From: Flavobacteriales bacterium UBA7690
GTDB taxonomy: Bacteria; Bacteroidota; Bacteroidia; Flavobacteriales_F; PHOS-HE28
Length of the DNA stretch: 21,420 bases
Assembly (NCBI GenBank): GCA_002482775.1
Contig: DLGQ01000082.1
Location: 252 to 21,671 of the forward strand
Direction of reading: 5' to 3'
A program made the translations under genes and the position numbers. Below are positions 7,418 through 13,788 of this stretch, in pieces. Under the pieces are notes generated by a model. It was not told the origin of the DNA. It saw nothing but the letters and a program-made list of their open reading frames with translations, and did no database searches. Position 1 is the stretch's first letter. Each line of letters opens with the position of its first letter.

Positions 7418-8322
7418 GCATGAAGAAAAAAGGCTTGGGCCGCGGTTTGAGCGCCCTGTTGGACGATCCGGCAACGGATATCACCACCTCCAACAACGAT
7501 CAGCCCACACCGGGCAGTGGTCCGGTTCCTGCTCGCCCTTCCAACCCGATCGGCATGGTACCCATCGCGCAGATCGAAGCCAACCCGTTCCAGCCGCGCA
7601 CGCACTTCAGCGAGGAAGCCCTGTTGGAACTGGCCCAGAGCATCAAGGAACTCGGCGTGATCCAGCCCGTGACCTTGCGCAAGATGGGCTACGACCGCTA
7701 CCAGCTCATCAGTGGTGAACGCCGTTTCCGGGCTTCACAATTGGCAGGGCTTGAAGAAGTGCCAGCCTACGTGCGCATCGCCAACGACGAGGCCATGTTG
7801 GAGATGGCCCTGGTGGAGAACATCCAACGCGAAGAGCTCGATGCCATTGAAGTGGCCATCAGCTTCCAACGGTTGGTGGACGAGGTGAAATTGACCCAAG
7901 AACAGCTCAGCGAAAAAGTGGGTAAGGACCGCACGACGGTGACGAACTACCTCCGACTGCTGCGTCTGCCACCGGAGATCCAGCTCGGCCTGCGCCAACG
8001 CACCATCGGCATGGGCCACGCCCGCGCCTTGATCGCCATCGCCGATCCCGCCAAGCAGGTGGAACTGTACCAGCGCATCGTCTCCAGCCAGCTCAGCGTG
8101 CGCCAAGTGGAAGAACTCGCCCGCGCAGCCGTGGTGAAAGGGCCGCGAGGTGCTTCTGCCGGAAGTCCCGTGCGCCTCAACAAAGACCTGAGCAAGTTGC
8201 TCGCGCAGCACTTCGGCACCCGCGTGGTGGTGAAGCAGAACACCGAAGGCAAAGGCCGTATCGAGATCCCCTTCAAAAGTGAGGACGAACTGCGGAAGAT
8301 CCTGGCGGTGATCAAGGATTGA
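7414..8322 (+). CDS. parB: ParB chromosome-partitioning protein
   Basis: The 302-residue protein has the usual chromosomal ParB layout: basic N-terminal motif KKKGLGRGLSALL (probably the ParA-stimulating segment); the ParB/Srx domain with NPFQPR and the CTP-binding GERRFRA at 101-107; ENIQREELDAIE; a helix-turn-helix (TQEQLSEKVGKDRTTVTNYL) and GMGHARAL; and a C-terminal dimerisation domain. ATG 7414 overlaps the parA stop; ATG 7420 two codons later is equally possible. ParB clamps on parS DNA and loads condensin. I found no convincing parS site in the window. Confidence 0.96.
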   Translation: MSMKKKGLGRGLSALLDDPATDITTSNNDQPTPGSGPVPARPSNPIGMVPIAQIEANPFQPRTHFSEEALLELAQSIKELGVIQPVTLRKMGYDRYQLISGERRFRASQLAGLEEVPAYVRIANDEAMLEMALVENIQREELDAIEVAISFQRLVDEVKLTQEQLSEKVGKDRTTVTNYLRLLRLPPEIQLGLRQRTIGMGHARALIAIADPAKQVELYQRIVSSQLSVRQVEELARAAVVKGPRGASAGSPVRLNKDLSKLLAQHFGTRVVVKQNTEGKGRIEIPFKSEDELRKILAVIKD

Positions 8323-8336
8323 GTGTTATCCGCCGA

Positions 8337-8357
8337 CCTGCCTACCTGCAGGCAAGG
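8337..8357. repeat. Short palindromic element between parB and the DUF5683 gene
   Basis: TGCCT (8339-8343) and AGGCA (8350-8354) flank the 6-nt loop ACCTGC; the outer C8337/G8356 extends it after one mismatch. It lies 15 nt after the parB stop. There is no following T-run, so it may be a stabilising stem or a dispersed intergenic repeat rather than a terminator. Confidence 0.35.
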
Positions 8358-8462
8358 TTTCGCCGATCCCGCAGATGCTGCGTGGTACAAGCTCACGTGC
8401 GTGTTCTGGACGTTGAGCACCTGTGGGGGTTCAGTGTTCACCTATTCCGGCGTGATGCTTGC

Positions 8463-8470
8463 CATCTTTG
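8463..8470 (+). promoter_or_regulatory. -7-like box 4 nt before a start codon (leaderless promoter candidate)
   Basis: CATCTTTG matches five of the six fixed positions of TAnnTTTG and is followed by CGCC and the ATG of the DUF5683 gene. With the usual distance from this box to the transcription start, the mRNA would begin at or next to the ATG. The same geometry occurs at 12641-12655. Confidence 0.35.
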
Positions 8471-8474
8471 CGCC

Positions 8475-9107
8475 ATGCGTTCGGTCGCGGTCCTGACTTT
8501 CATGCTGTGTTTTTCCGCGATGCACGCGCAGGTGGATCCCGTAACACGGATGCCCGTGGTGGACAGTGTGGCCGTGGCCGATCCGCTGGTCGTGAACGGT
8601 GAAGCGCTGGTGGATACCGGGAAGACCGTGGAGGCTGCCGACACGCTGAATTGGCGCCAACGCCACTCCTCCAAACGCGCCACGTTGTACAGCGCGATCA
8701 TTCCCGGTGCGGGGCAGATCTACAACCGCAAGTATTGGAAAGCACCGATCGTCTGGGGTGGCCTGGGGGTGAGCTACTACTTCATCCAACGCAACAACAA
8801 GGAATATCGGCGCTACAAGGATGCTTACATCGCCGTGGTGGATGGTGACCCAACCACCACCGATGAGTTCAACGGGCGCATCAGTTCGGCACAGCTCCTG
8901 GACGTTACGGACACCTACCGCAAATGGCGCGACATGAGCTACATCGCTGTGGGGTTGGTGTACATCCTGAACATCGTGGATGCCAGCGTGGACGCCAACT
9001 TCGTGCGCTTCGATGTGGGGCGTGATCTTTCGCTGGGTGTTGGACCATCCTTGGAACTGGCGGCACAGGGCGCACCGGGCATTTCGCTCGGGCTAGCGTT
9101 GCGCTGA
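8475..9107 (+). CDS. DUF5683 domain membrane/secreted protein
   Basis: From ATG 8475 the product is 210 residues with a signal peptide (MRSVAVLTFMLCFSAMHAQ). A variable Val/Asp-rich linker follows, then the DUF5683 core: ATLYSAIIPGAGQIYNRKYW at about 69-88 and the hydrophobic PIVWGGLGVSYYFIQ. A second hydrophobic segment, YIAVGLVYILNIVDASVDA, lies near the end. The frame is open further upstream to 8319, but that part is Arg/Cys-rich and non-conserved; the signal peptide fixes the start. The family usually follows parB and precedes dapB in Bacteroidota, as here. Its function is unknown; an inner-membrane or envelope role is inferred from the hydrophobic segments. Confidence 0.85.
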   Translation: MRSVAVLTFMLCFSAMHAQVDPVTRMPVVDSVAVADPLVVNGEALVDTGKTVEAADTLNWRQRHSSKRATLYSAIIPGAGQIYNRKYWKAPIVWGGLGVSYYFIQRNNKEYRRYKDAYIAVVDGDPTTTDEFNGRISSAQLLDVTDTYRKWRDMSYIAVGLVYILNIVDASVDANFVRFDVGRDLSLGVGPSLELAAQGAPGISLGLALR

Positions 9108-9126
9108 ACCGGCCTTCAGCGGCGGT

Positions 9127-9134
9127 TACCTTCG
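9127..9134 (+). promoter_or_regulatory. Weak -7-like box upstream of dapB
   Basis: TACCTTCG differs from TAnnTTTG at one fixed position and lies 22 nt before the dapB ATG, with an AAGAAG purine stretch between. The dapB gene may also be read from upstream. Confidence 0.3.
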
Positions 9135-9156
9135 CGGCCTCTCTAAGAAGAAGCAC

Positions 9157-9927
9157 ATGCGCATCGCACTTTTCGGATCAGGAAGGATGGGAAAAGCCAT
9201 AGAGACCATCGCCGTCCAACGCGGACACACCATCGCCTTGCGCGTCGATTCCAAGAACGCTGGTACACCACCCACGGAATGTGATGTCGCCATCGAATTC
9301 AGCAAGCCCGAACATGCACTGGCCAACATGCGGCTGTGCCTGGAGCACGGCGTGCCCGTTGTGGTTGGCACCACCGGTTGGTATGATGAGATGAACGCGG
9401 TGAAAGCCCTCGTGAGCGAGCACAAAGGCGCGCTGTTGTGGGCCAGCAACTTCAGTATCGGCGTTAACCTCTTCTTCCGGGTGAACCGGATGTTGGCCGG
9501 CCTGATGGACAAACAACCCGGCTATGCGGTCCACATGGACGAGATCCACCATATCCACAAACTGGATGCACCGAGTGGAACAGCGATCACCTTGGCACGC
9601 GACATCGACCTGAAGACCGGACGGTATTCGGGTTTCGAACTCAAGGAGCAGGTTGAACTCAAGGGGCAGGAGCAGGGGCAAAAGGCAGGGAATGCTGCTG
9701 CCCCTGCCCCTGCCCCTGGCCTTGGTCTCGTCCCCATCCATAGCCAGCGGATCGGCGAAGTGACGGGCACGCACACGGTAACATGGTCCAGCGCCAATGA
9801 CCGCATCGTGATCACCCATGAGGCGTTCGACCGCACGGGGTTCGCTTCGGGTGCGGTGGTCGCTGCCGAGTGGATCCAGGGGCGGAAAGGCCTGTTCACC
9901 ATGGATGATGTGCTGGATACGGTGTGA
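9157..9927 (+). CDS. dapB: 4-hydroxy-tetrahydrodipicolinate reductase with an unusual in-frame insertion
   Basis: The 256-residue enzyme reduces 4-hydroxy-tetrahydrodipicolinate with NAD(P)H in the diaminopimelate/lysine pathway, supplying peptidoglycan precursor. The Rossmann motif GSGRMG is at 7-12; the catalytic segment HHIHKLDAPSGT is at 131-142, with His131 and Lys135 matching E. coli His159 and Lys163; GTTGW is at 71-75. The C-terminus (GFASGAVVAAEWIQGRKGLF) is typical of the phylum. Residues ~161-190 (ELKEQV, ELKGQE, then a Gln/Gly stretch and AAAPAPAPGLG) are low-complexity and extra relative to the usual ~235-240 residues. They are encoded by a tandem 18-nt duplication and a hairpin repeat (9637-9716). 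All catalytic motifs are intact, so the enzyme is probably active. Confidence 0.94.
   Translation: MRIALFGSGRMGKAIETIAVQRGHTIALRVDSKNAGTPPTECDVAIEFSKPEHALANMRLCLEHGVPVVVGTTGWYDEMNAVKALVSEHKGALLWASNFSIGVNLFFRVNRMLAGLMDKQPGYAVHMDEIHHIHKLDAPSGTAITLARDIDLKTGRYSGFELKEQVELKGQEQGQKAGNAAAPAPAPGLGLVPIHSQRIGEVTGTHTVTWSSANDRIVITHEAFDRTGFASGAVVAAEWIQGRKGLFTMDDVLDTV
9637..9716. repeat. Tandem duplication plus GGGGCAGG hairpin repeat inside dapB
   Basis: Two adjacent 18-nt units, GAACTCAAGGAGCAGGTT (9637-9654) and GAACTCAAGGGGCAGGAG (9655-9672), match at 15 of 18 positions. Overlapping the second, GGGGCAGGAGCAGGGGC (9663-9679) is complementary to GCCCCTGCCCCTGCCCC (9700-9716) at 16 of 17 positions, with a 20-nt loop. 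The right arm is a CCCCTG hexamer array. The element keeps the dapB frame. A related palindrome occurs at 9932-9988. Confidence 0.8.
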
Positions 9928-9931
9928 AATT

Positions 9932-9988
9932 CAGGCGCTAGGGCAGGTGCAGGAGCAATACGGGATCATTGCCCCTGCCCTTCGCCTG
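9932..9988. repeat. GGGCAGG-type palindrome downstream of dapB
   Basis: CAGGCG (9932-9937) and CGCCTG (9983-9988) are the outer arms. Inside, AGGGCAGG/CCTGCCCT and GCAAT/ATTGC pair around the loop ACGGGATC, with the left arm carrying about 6 extra nt. It starts 4 nt after the dapB stop. It shares the GGGCAGG/GCAGGAGCA words with the repeat in dapB. No T-run follows, so intrinsic termination is doubtful. Confidence 0.6.
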
Positions 9989-10093
9989 TCATCCTGAACA
10001 ACGACCACTGGTACTGGCGTTCACAGCATTTCACGTTCCCCGGCGTTCCACGTCAGGGCTAGTTCGCACCTTCGCTGACCGCAGACCGACGCC

Positions 10094-11638
10094 ATGATCC
10101 CATACCTCTTCCTTTTCGCCTACTTCGCCGTGCTCTTCGCCAGCCTGTGGAAGCTGTTCCAAAAGGCCGGTAAACCGGCGTGGGCAGGCTTCGTGCCGGG
10201 CTACAACATCCTCGTGTGGCTGCAGATCAGCGGCAAACCCTGGTGGTGGATCTTCCTCTTCCTGGTGCCCGGTGTTAACCTGCTCATGTTCATCCTCATG
10301 AACGTGAACATCAGCATCGTCCTGGGCGAACGCAGCTTCAAGGACCACCTGATCATGACCTTCTTGCCATGGGTGAAGATCCCGCAGACGGTGTTCGCCA
10401 ACAACAGCTACGTAGGACCGATCCCCGTGGCCGAGCGCAAACGCGGCCTCTTGGGCCAATGGGGCGATGCCATCCTTTTCGCGGTGATCGTGGCTACCGT
10501 GTTCCGCACGTTCACGTTCGAGGCCTTCACGATCCCCACGCCTTCCATGGAGAAGAGCCTGCTGGTGGGCGATTACCTCTTCGTGAGCAAGTTGAGCTAC
10601 GGCCCGCGCATGCCCATGACGCCGGTCACCTTCCCCTTCACCCACCACACCATGCCGCTCTCCACCAGCACGCCTTCGTTCGTGAACTGGTTCAGCCAGC
10701 CTTATCGGCGATTGCCCGGTTTCGGCTCGCCGCAACGGGGTGATGCCGTGGTGTTCAACTTCCCCGAAGGCGATACCGTGGTGGCCAATTTCCAGAACCA
10801 GAGCTACTACCAGCTGGTGCGGAACTATGGACGCAAGAAGATCCACGATCCCAATTTCCGCATGCTGAACATGGTGGATGGCCAAGTGCGGCAGGTGCCT
10901 ACCGGTGGGATCCTCGTTCGTCCGTTGGATAAGAAGGAGAACTACATCAAGCGTTGCGTGGCCATTGCTGGCGATTCTTTGGAAGTGCGCCATGGCGTGG
11001 TGTATGTGAACGGCGAAGCACAGCCACTGCCCACGGAAGGCCAACTCGCGTACGACTTCGTGCTGAAGTCGAAGTTCAATGAGAAGCGGATGAAGGAACT
11101 GTTCGACATCAGCCCGGACGACATCGGCCCGAACGAATACGGCGGTGTTTCCATCCCCTTGACCGCCGATGCAGCTGAGAAGTTGAAGGGCTTCGACAAT
11201 GTGGTGAGCATGACGCGTCAAGAACATCCGCGTGGCTACAGCAACGAGTACCAGAAGCTCCCCTACTTCCCGAACCACCCGGACTACGACTGGACCGAGG
11301 ACAACTTCGGCCCCATCTACATCCCCAAGAAAGGCGCGACCGTGCAGTTGAACGAACGTGTACTACCGCTTTACGAAAGGGCGATCCGGGTGTACGAACA
11401 CAACGACTTGGAGGTCCGCGATGGACAGATCTTCATCAACGGACAACCGGCGCTGAGCTACACCTTCCAACAGGATTATTTCTGGCTGATGGGAGACAAC
11501 CGCCACCGCTCGCAGGATGCCCGTTTCTGGGGCTTCGTGCCGCATGACCATGTGGTGGGCAAGGCCGTGCTGGTCTGGTTCACCAAGGATCCGTACACCG
11601 GCATCCGTTGGAAACGGTTGTTCAGTACCGTGAAGTGA
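10094..11638 (+). CDS. lepB: Signal peptidase I with N-terminal DUF5684-like membrane domain
   Basis: This 514-residue inner-membrane serine protease cleaves signal peptides of exported proteins. The N-terminus has two hydrophobic segments (about 2-22 and 50-75) with the DUF5684-like motif GKPAWAGFVPGYN. A third helix (about 127-143, ILFAVIVATVFRTF) leads into the catalytic region. The nucleophile is Ser151 in TPSMEKSLLVGDY; the general base is Lys286 in NYIKRCVAIAGDS. The C-terminal box MGDNRHRSQDARFWGFVP is clear. A large insertion, normal in this phylum, separates Ser, Lys and the last box. It follows dapB after 166 nt and is followed 56 nt later by a second signal peptidase gene. Confidence 0.93.
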   Translation: MIPYLFLFAYFAVLFASLWKLFQKAGKPAWAGFVPGYNILVWLQISGKPWWWIFLFLVPGVNLLMFILMNVNISIVLGERSFKDHLIMTFLPWVKIPQTVFANNSYVGPIPVAERKRGLLGQWGDAILFAVIVATVFRTFTFEAFTIPTPSMEKSLLVGDYLFVSKLSYGPRMPMTPVTFPFTHHTMPLSTSTPSFVNWFSQPYRRLPGFGSPQRGDAVVFNFPEGDTVVANFQNQSYYQLVRNYGRKKIHDPNFRMLNMVDGQVRQVPTGGILVRPLDKKENYIKRCVAIAGDSLEVRHGVVYVNGEAQPLPTEGQLAYDFVLKSKFNEKRMKELFDISPDDIGPNEYGGVSIPLTADAAEKLKGFDNVVSMTRQEHPRGYSNEYQKLPYFPNHPDYDWTEDNFGPIYIPKKGATVQLNERVLPLYERAIRVYEHNDLEVRDGQIFINGQPALSYTFQQDYFWLMGDNRHRSQDARFWGFVPHDHVVGKAVLVWFTKDPYTGIRWKRLFSTVK

Positions 11639-11694
11639 TCCGCGTTCGGATCTGACCGAACTTCCCAAGATCTGGTGCGTAGCACCCGTGTGCG

Positions 11695-12636
11695 ATGACG
11701 ATGTGGGCCAAGATCAAACAAGGCTGGAACGCCCTTAACGAATGGCTTAAAGCTTTCGTGATGGCCTTGGTGTTGTTGATCGCGCTACACCTGTTCGTGG
11801 TGCGCTGGGTGATCGTTGAGAGCACCAGCATGTTCGCAACGCTGAAGCCCGGTGATCTGGTGCTGGTGCAGCGGTGGCCCATGTGGACGGGCTTTTCGCG
11901 CGGCGATGTGGTGGTGTTCCGCGATCCGCTGAAGGATGATCTGGCCATGGCACGCCGACCGTTGTTGGTGAAGCGGATCGCAGGTCTACCGGGTGATCGT
12001 GTGGAACTGAAGCATGGTCGGCCGGTGGTGAATGGACGTGAACTGCTCGGCCTCACGCATGGCACGCAGTCCTACTTGATCCGGTTGCGCGACGAACGCT
12101 TCGCCGATAGCCTTTTCGCGGAGCTGGGTCTGACCCCGCATGCGTTCCAACCGGGCCGTTCCATCGTGGAAGCACCGTTGAACGATGTGTTGGCCGATGC
12201 GGTGGAGCGCCTACCCTACGTCATCAGCGTGGACCAGATGGGGCTCGCCACCGGATCGCCGCGCCACATCTTCCCCTTCAGCCCACGCTACCCATGGAAC
12301 GGCGATGATTATGGACCCATCCAGGTGCCCGCCAAAGGAGATACGCTGCACATCAACGTGGACAACCTGCCGCTGTACGACCGTATCATGAGCGTTTACG
12401 AAGGCCACGAACTGGGCGTGGACCGCAATGTGCTGCTGCTCGATGGCAAGCCGTTGACCGACTACGTGGTGGAGCAGGACTACTACTTCGTGCTGGGCGA
12501 CAGTCGCCACCACAGTGCCGATTCACGCTACTGGGGCTTCGTTCCGGCGGACCACCTCACCGGCCGCGCTGGCCTGCTGCTCTGGGGCAAAGGCGTGGAT
12601 GGATCGCGCAGCGGACGCGACTGGACGCCGCTGTAG
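11695..12636 (+). CDS. Second signal peptidase I, diverged tandem paralogue
   Basis: The 313-residue product has one N-terminal membrane helix (about 18-37) without the DUF5684 part. The predicted nucleophile is Ser45 (STSMFATLKPGD) and the base Lys93 (LLVKRIAGLPGD). The C-terminal box LGDSRHHSADSRYWGFVP is present, with Ser replacing the usual Asn after GD. The segment before it (GPIQVPAKGDTLHINVDNLPLYDRI) matches the equivalent part of the preceding lepB, so the two are tandem paralogues. Both catalytic residues are kept, so it is probably active, perhaps with a different substrate range. ATG 11701 is an alternative start two codons on. It is probably cotranscribed with lepB. Confidence 0.9.
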   Translation: MTMWAKIKQGWNALNEWLKAFVMALVLLIALHLFVVRWVIVESTSMFATLKPGDLVLVQRWPMWTGFSRGDVVVFRDPLKDDLAMARRPLLVKRIAGLPGDRVELKHGRPVVNGRELLGLTHGTQSYLIRLRDERFADSLFAELGLTPHAFQPGRSIVEAPLNDVLADAVERLPYVISVDQMGLATGSPRHIFPFSPRYPWNGDDYGPIQVPAKGDTLHINVDNLPLYDRIMSVYEGHELGVDRNVLLLDGKPLTDYVVEQDYYFVLGDSRHHSADSRYWGFVPADHLTGRAGLLLWGKGVDGSRSGRDWTPL

Positions 12637-12640
12637 CCGG

Positions 12641-12648
12641 TATTTTTG
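12641..12648 (+). promoter_or_regulatory. -7 box 4 nt before a start codon (leaderless promoter candidate)
   Basis: TATTTTTG matches TAnnTTTG fully and is followed by CCCC and ATG 12653. It starts 4 nt after the stop codon of the upstream gene. No -33 TTG is seen. Transcription from it would begin at or beside the ATG. Confidence 0.45.
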
Positions 12649-12652
12649 CCCC

Positions 12653-13144
12653 ATGCGTTGGACTTGGTTCGTAGTTCCGGTGATGATCCTGGCCGGTTGT
12701 GGTGATAGCAACACCGAAGAAGACCTGTGTGCCAAGGTCTTCGTGCCATACCCGGACATGATCTCGCAGCGCACACGCACGCACCTGAACGCGACCTACG
12801 TGGATGGCATGGCCTTCTACAGCCGGGGCGAATACGTACAAGCGCGCGACAGCATCACGAAGTTCCTGGATGTGCAACGCGCCGATCTAACGGGATACAT
12901 CTACCTGGCGTGCACCTATCTCGCCTTGGGCGATCCGTATAAAGCGGAGTTGCAGCTGGATCATCTGCAGAAGAGCAACATTCTCCAGTACGACGACCAG
13001 ATCGAGTGGTATACCGTGGTCTGCCTTGTGTGCAGCGGCCAGTTGGAACGTGCGCGGGCAGAGGCCGAAGCGATCGTGGCGACGAAGAACCATACCTACA
13101 CCAAAGAGGCCCGAAAGCTGTTGGCCGAACTTCCGGGTTCCTGA
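12653..13144 (+). CDS. Small TPR-like lipoprotein
   Basis: The 163-residue product starts with a lipoprotein signal peptide; the lipobox LAGC puts the acylated cysteine at residue 16 (MRWTWFVVPVMILAGC). The mature part is helical, with TPR-like spacing: YVDGMAFYSRGEYVQARDSI, then GYIYLACTYLALGDPYKAELQL and IEWYTVVCLVCSGQLERARAEAE, about three repeats. It is probably a membrane-anchored scaffold or interaction protein in the periplasm. The longer open frame from 12515 overlaps the preceding gene and is rejected. The stop overlaps the start of the NUDIX gene by 1 nt (TGATG), so translation is coupled. No specific function is recognised. Confidence 0.8.
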   Translation: MRWTWFVVPVMILAGCGDSNTEEDLCAKVFVPYPDMISQRTRTHLNATYVDGMAFYSRGEYVQARDSITKFLDVQRADLTGYIYLACTYLALGDPYKAELQLDHLQKSNILQYDDQIEWYTVVCLVCSGQLERARAEAEAIVATKNHTYTKEARKLLAELPGS

Positions 13145-13788
13145 TGAACACGTTGGTAGAGCGTTTGCGCGCGCAGCTGACCGCTCCCTTGCCGGGCCAT
13201 GATCGTTTCTTGGAACTTTCCGGCTACAAGCGACCGGATATCGAGCGGGCGATGCGACTGGATCCACCGCCACGGGAAAGTGCAGTGCTGGCGCTGCTCT
13301 ACCCGAAGCAGGATGAATTGCACTGCCTGTTGATGCTGCGTCCGCAATACGAAGGTGTACACAGCGGGCAGGTGAGTTTCCCCGGTGGCAAACGCGAAGC
13401 TGCGGATGCCTCCATCCAGCACACGGCCTTGCGCGAGTTCATGGAAGAGACCGGTGCGGAAACGAGCGGCATCGACGTGTTGGGTGCGCTGAGCCCGGTC
13501 TACATTCCGCCGAGCCGCATGTTGGTGACACCGTTCGTAGGCTATGCGGAACGCATCGGGCCGTGGAGCCCTGATCCCAAGGAAGTGGCGCGACTGCTGG
13601 AGGTGCCGCTGAAATTTTTGCTTCGGAAAGACATCCTGAAACGGCGCGAGCAGTTCATCCAGGTGATGGGTGGCAACGTGGAGATCCCCTACTTCGATGT
13701 GCAGGGCGAAGTGGTCTGGGGGGCTACCGCGCTGATGATCGCGGAACTACGCGAACTGCTCAACGGCCACGCCCAGTTTGGCGAGTAG
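13144..13788 (+). CDS. NUDIX hydrolase, CoA pyrophosphatase-like (NudL/UPF0035)
   Basis: The 214-residue protein has the UPF0035/CoA-pyrophosphatase signature just before the NUDIX box: LLMLRPQYEGVHSGQVSFPGG (His73, Gly75, Phe79, Gly81-82). The NUDIX helix TALREFMEETG follows, with Arg97, Glu98, Glu101 and Glu102 as the metal-binding core. Such enzymes split CoA and its derivatives into phosphopantetheine and 3',5'-ADP. ATG 13144 overlaps the lipoprotein stop. The C-terminal 42 nt overlap the convergent cyclase gene. The substrate is inferred from the family, not visible directly. Confidence 0.87.
   Translation: MNTLVERLRAQLTAPLPGHDRFLELSGYKRPDIERAMRLDPPPRESAVLALLYPKQDELHCLLMLRPQYEGVHSGQVSFPGGKREAADASIQHTALREFMEETGAETSGIDVLGALSPVYIPPSRMLVTPFVGYAERIGPWSPDPKEVARLLEVPLKFLLRKDILKRREQFIQVMGGNVEIPYFDVQGEVVWGATALMIAELRELLNGHAQFGE

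Noticed and set aside
8391..8403. CACGTG core after parB as a possible parS
   Set aside because: The flanks (GCTCACGTGCGT) do not give the 16-bp parS palindrome with GTTTC/GAAAC-type arms.
9932..9988. Palindrome after dapB as an intrinsic terminator
   Set aside because: The stem is followed by TCATCCTGAAC, not a T-run, and the arms are unequal.
10027..10055. TTTCACGT and GTTCCACGT words between dapB and lepB as parS half-sites
   Set aside because: Only left halves are present; neither has the complementary right half, so ParB binding is unlikely.
12515..12652. Extension of the lipoprotein frame into the second signal peptidase gene
   Set aside because: The lipoprotein signal peptide begins at ATG 12653, after the upstream stop; the extension overlaps conserved signal peptidase sequence in another frame.
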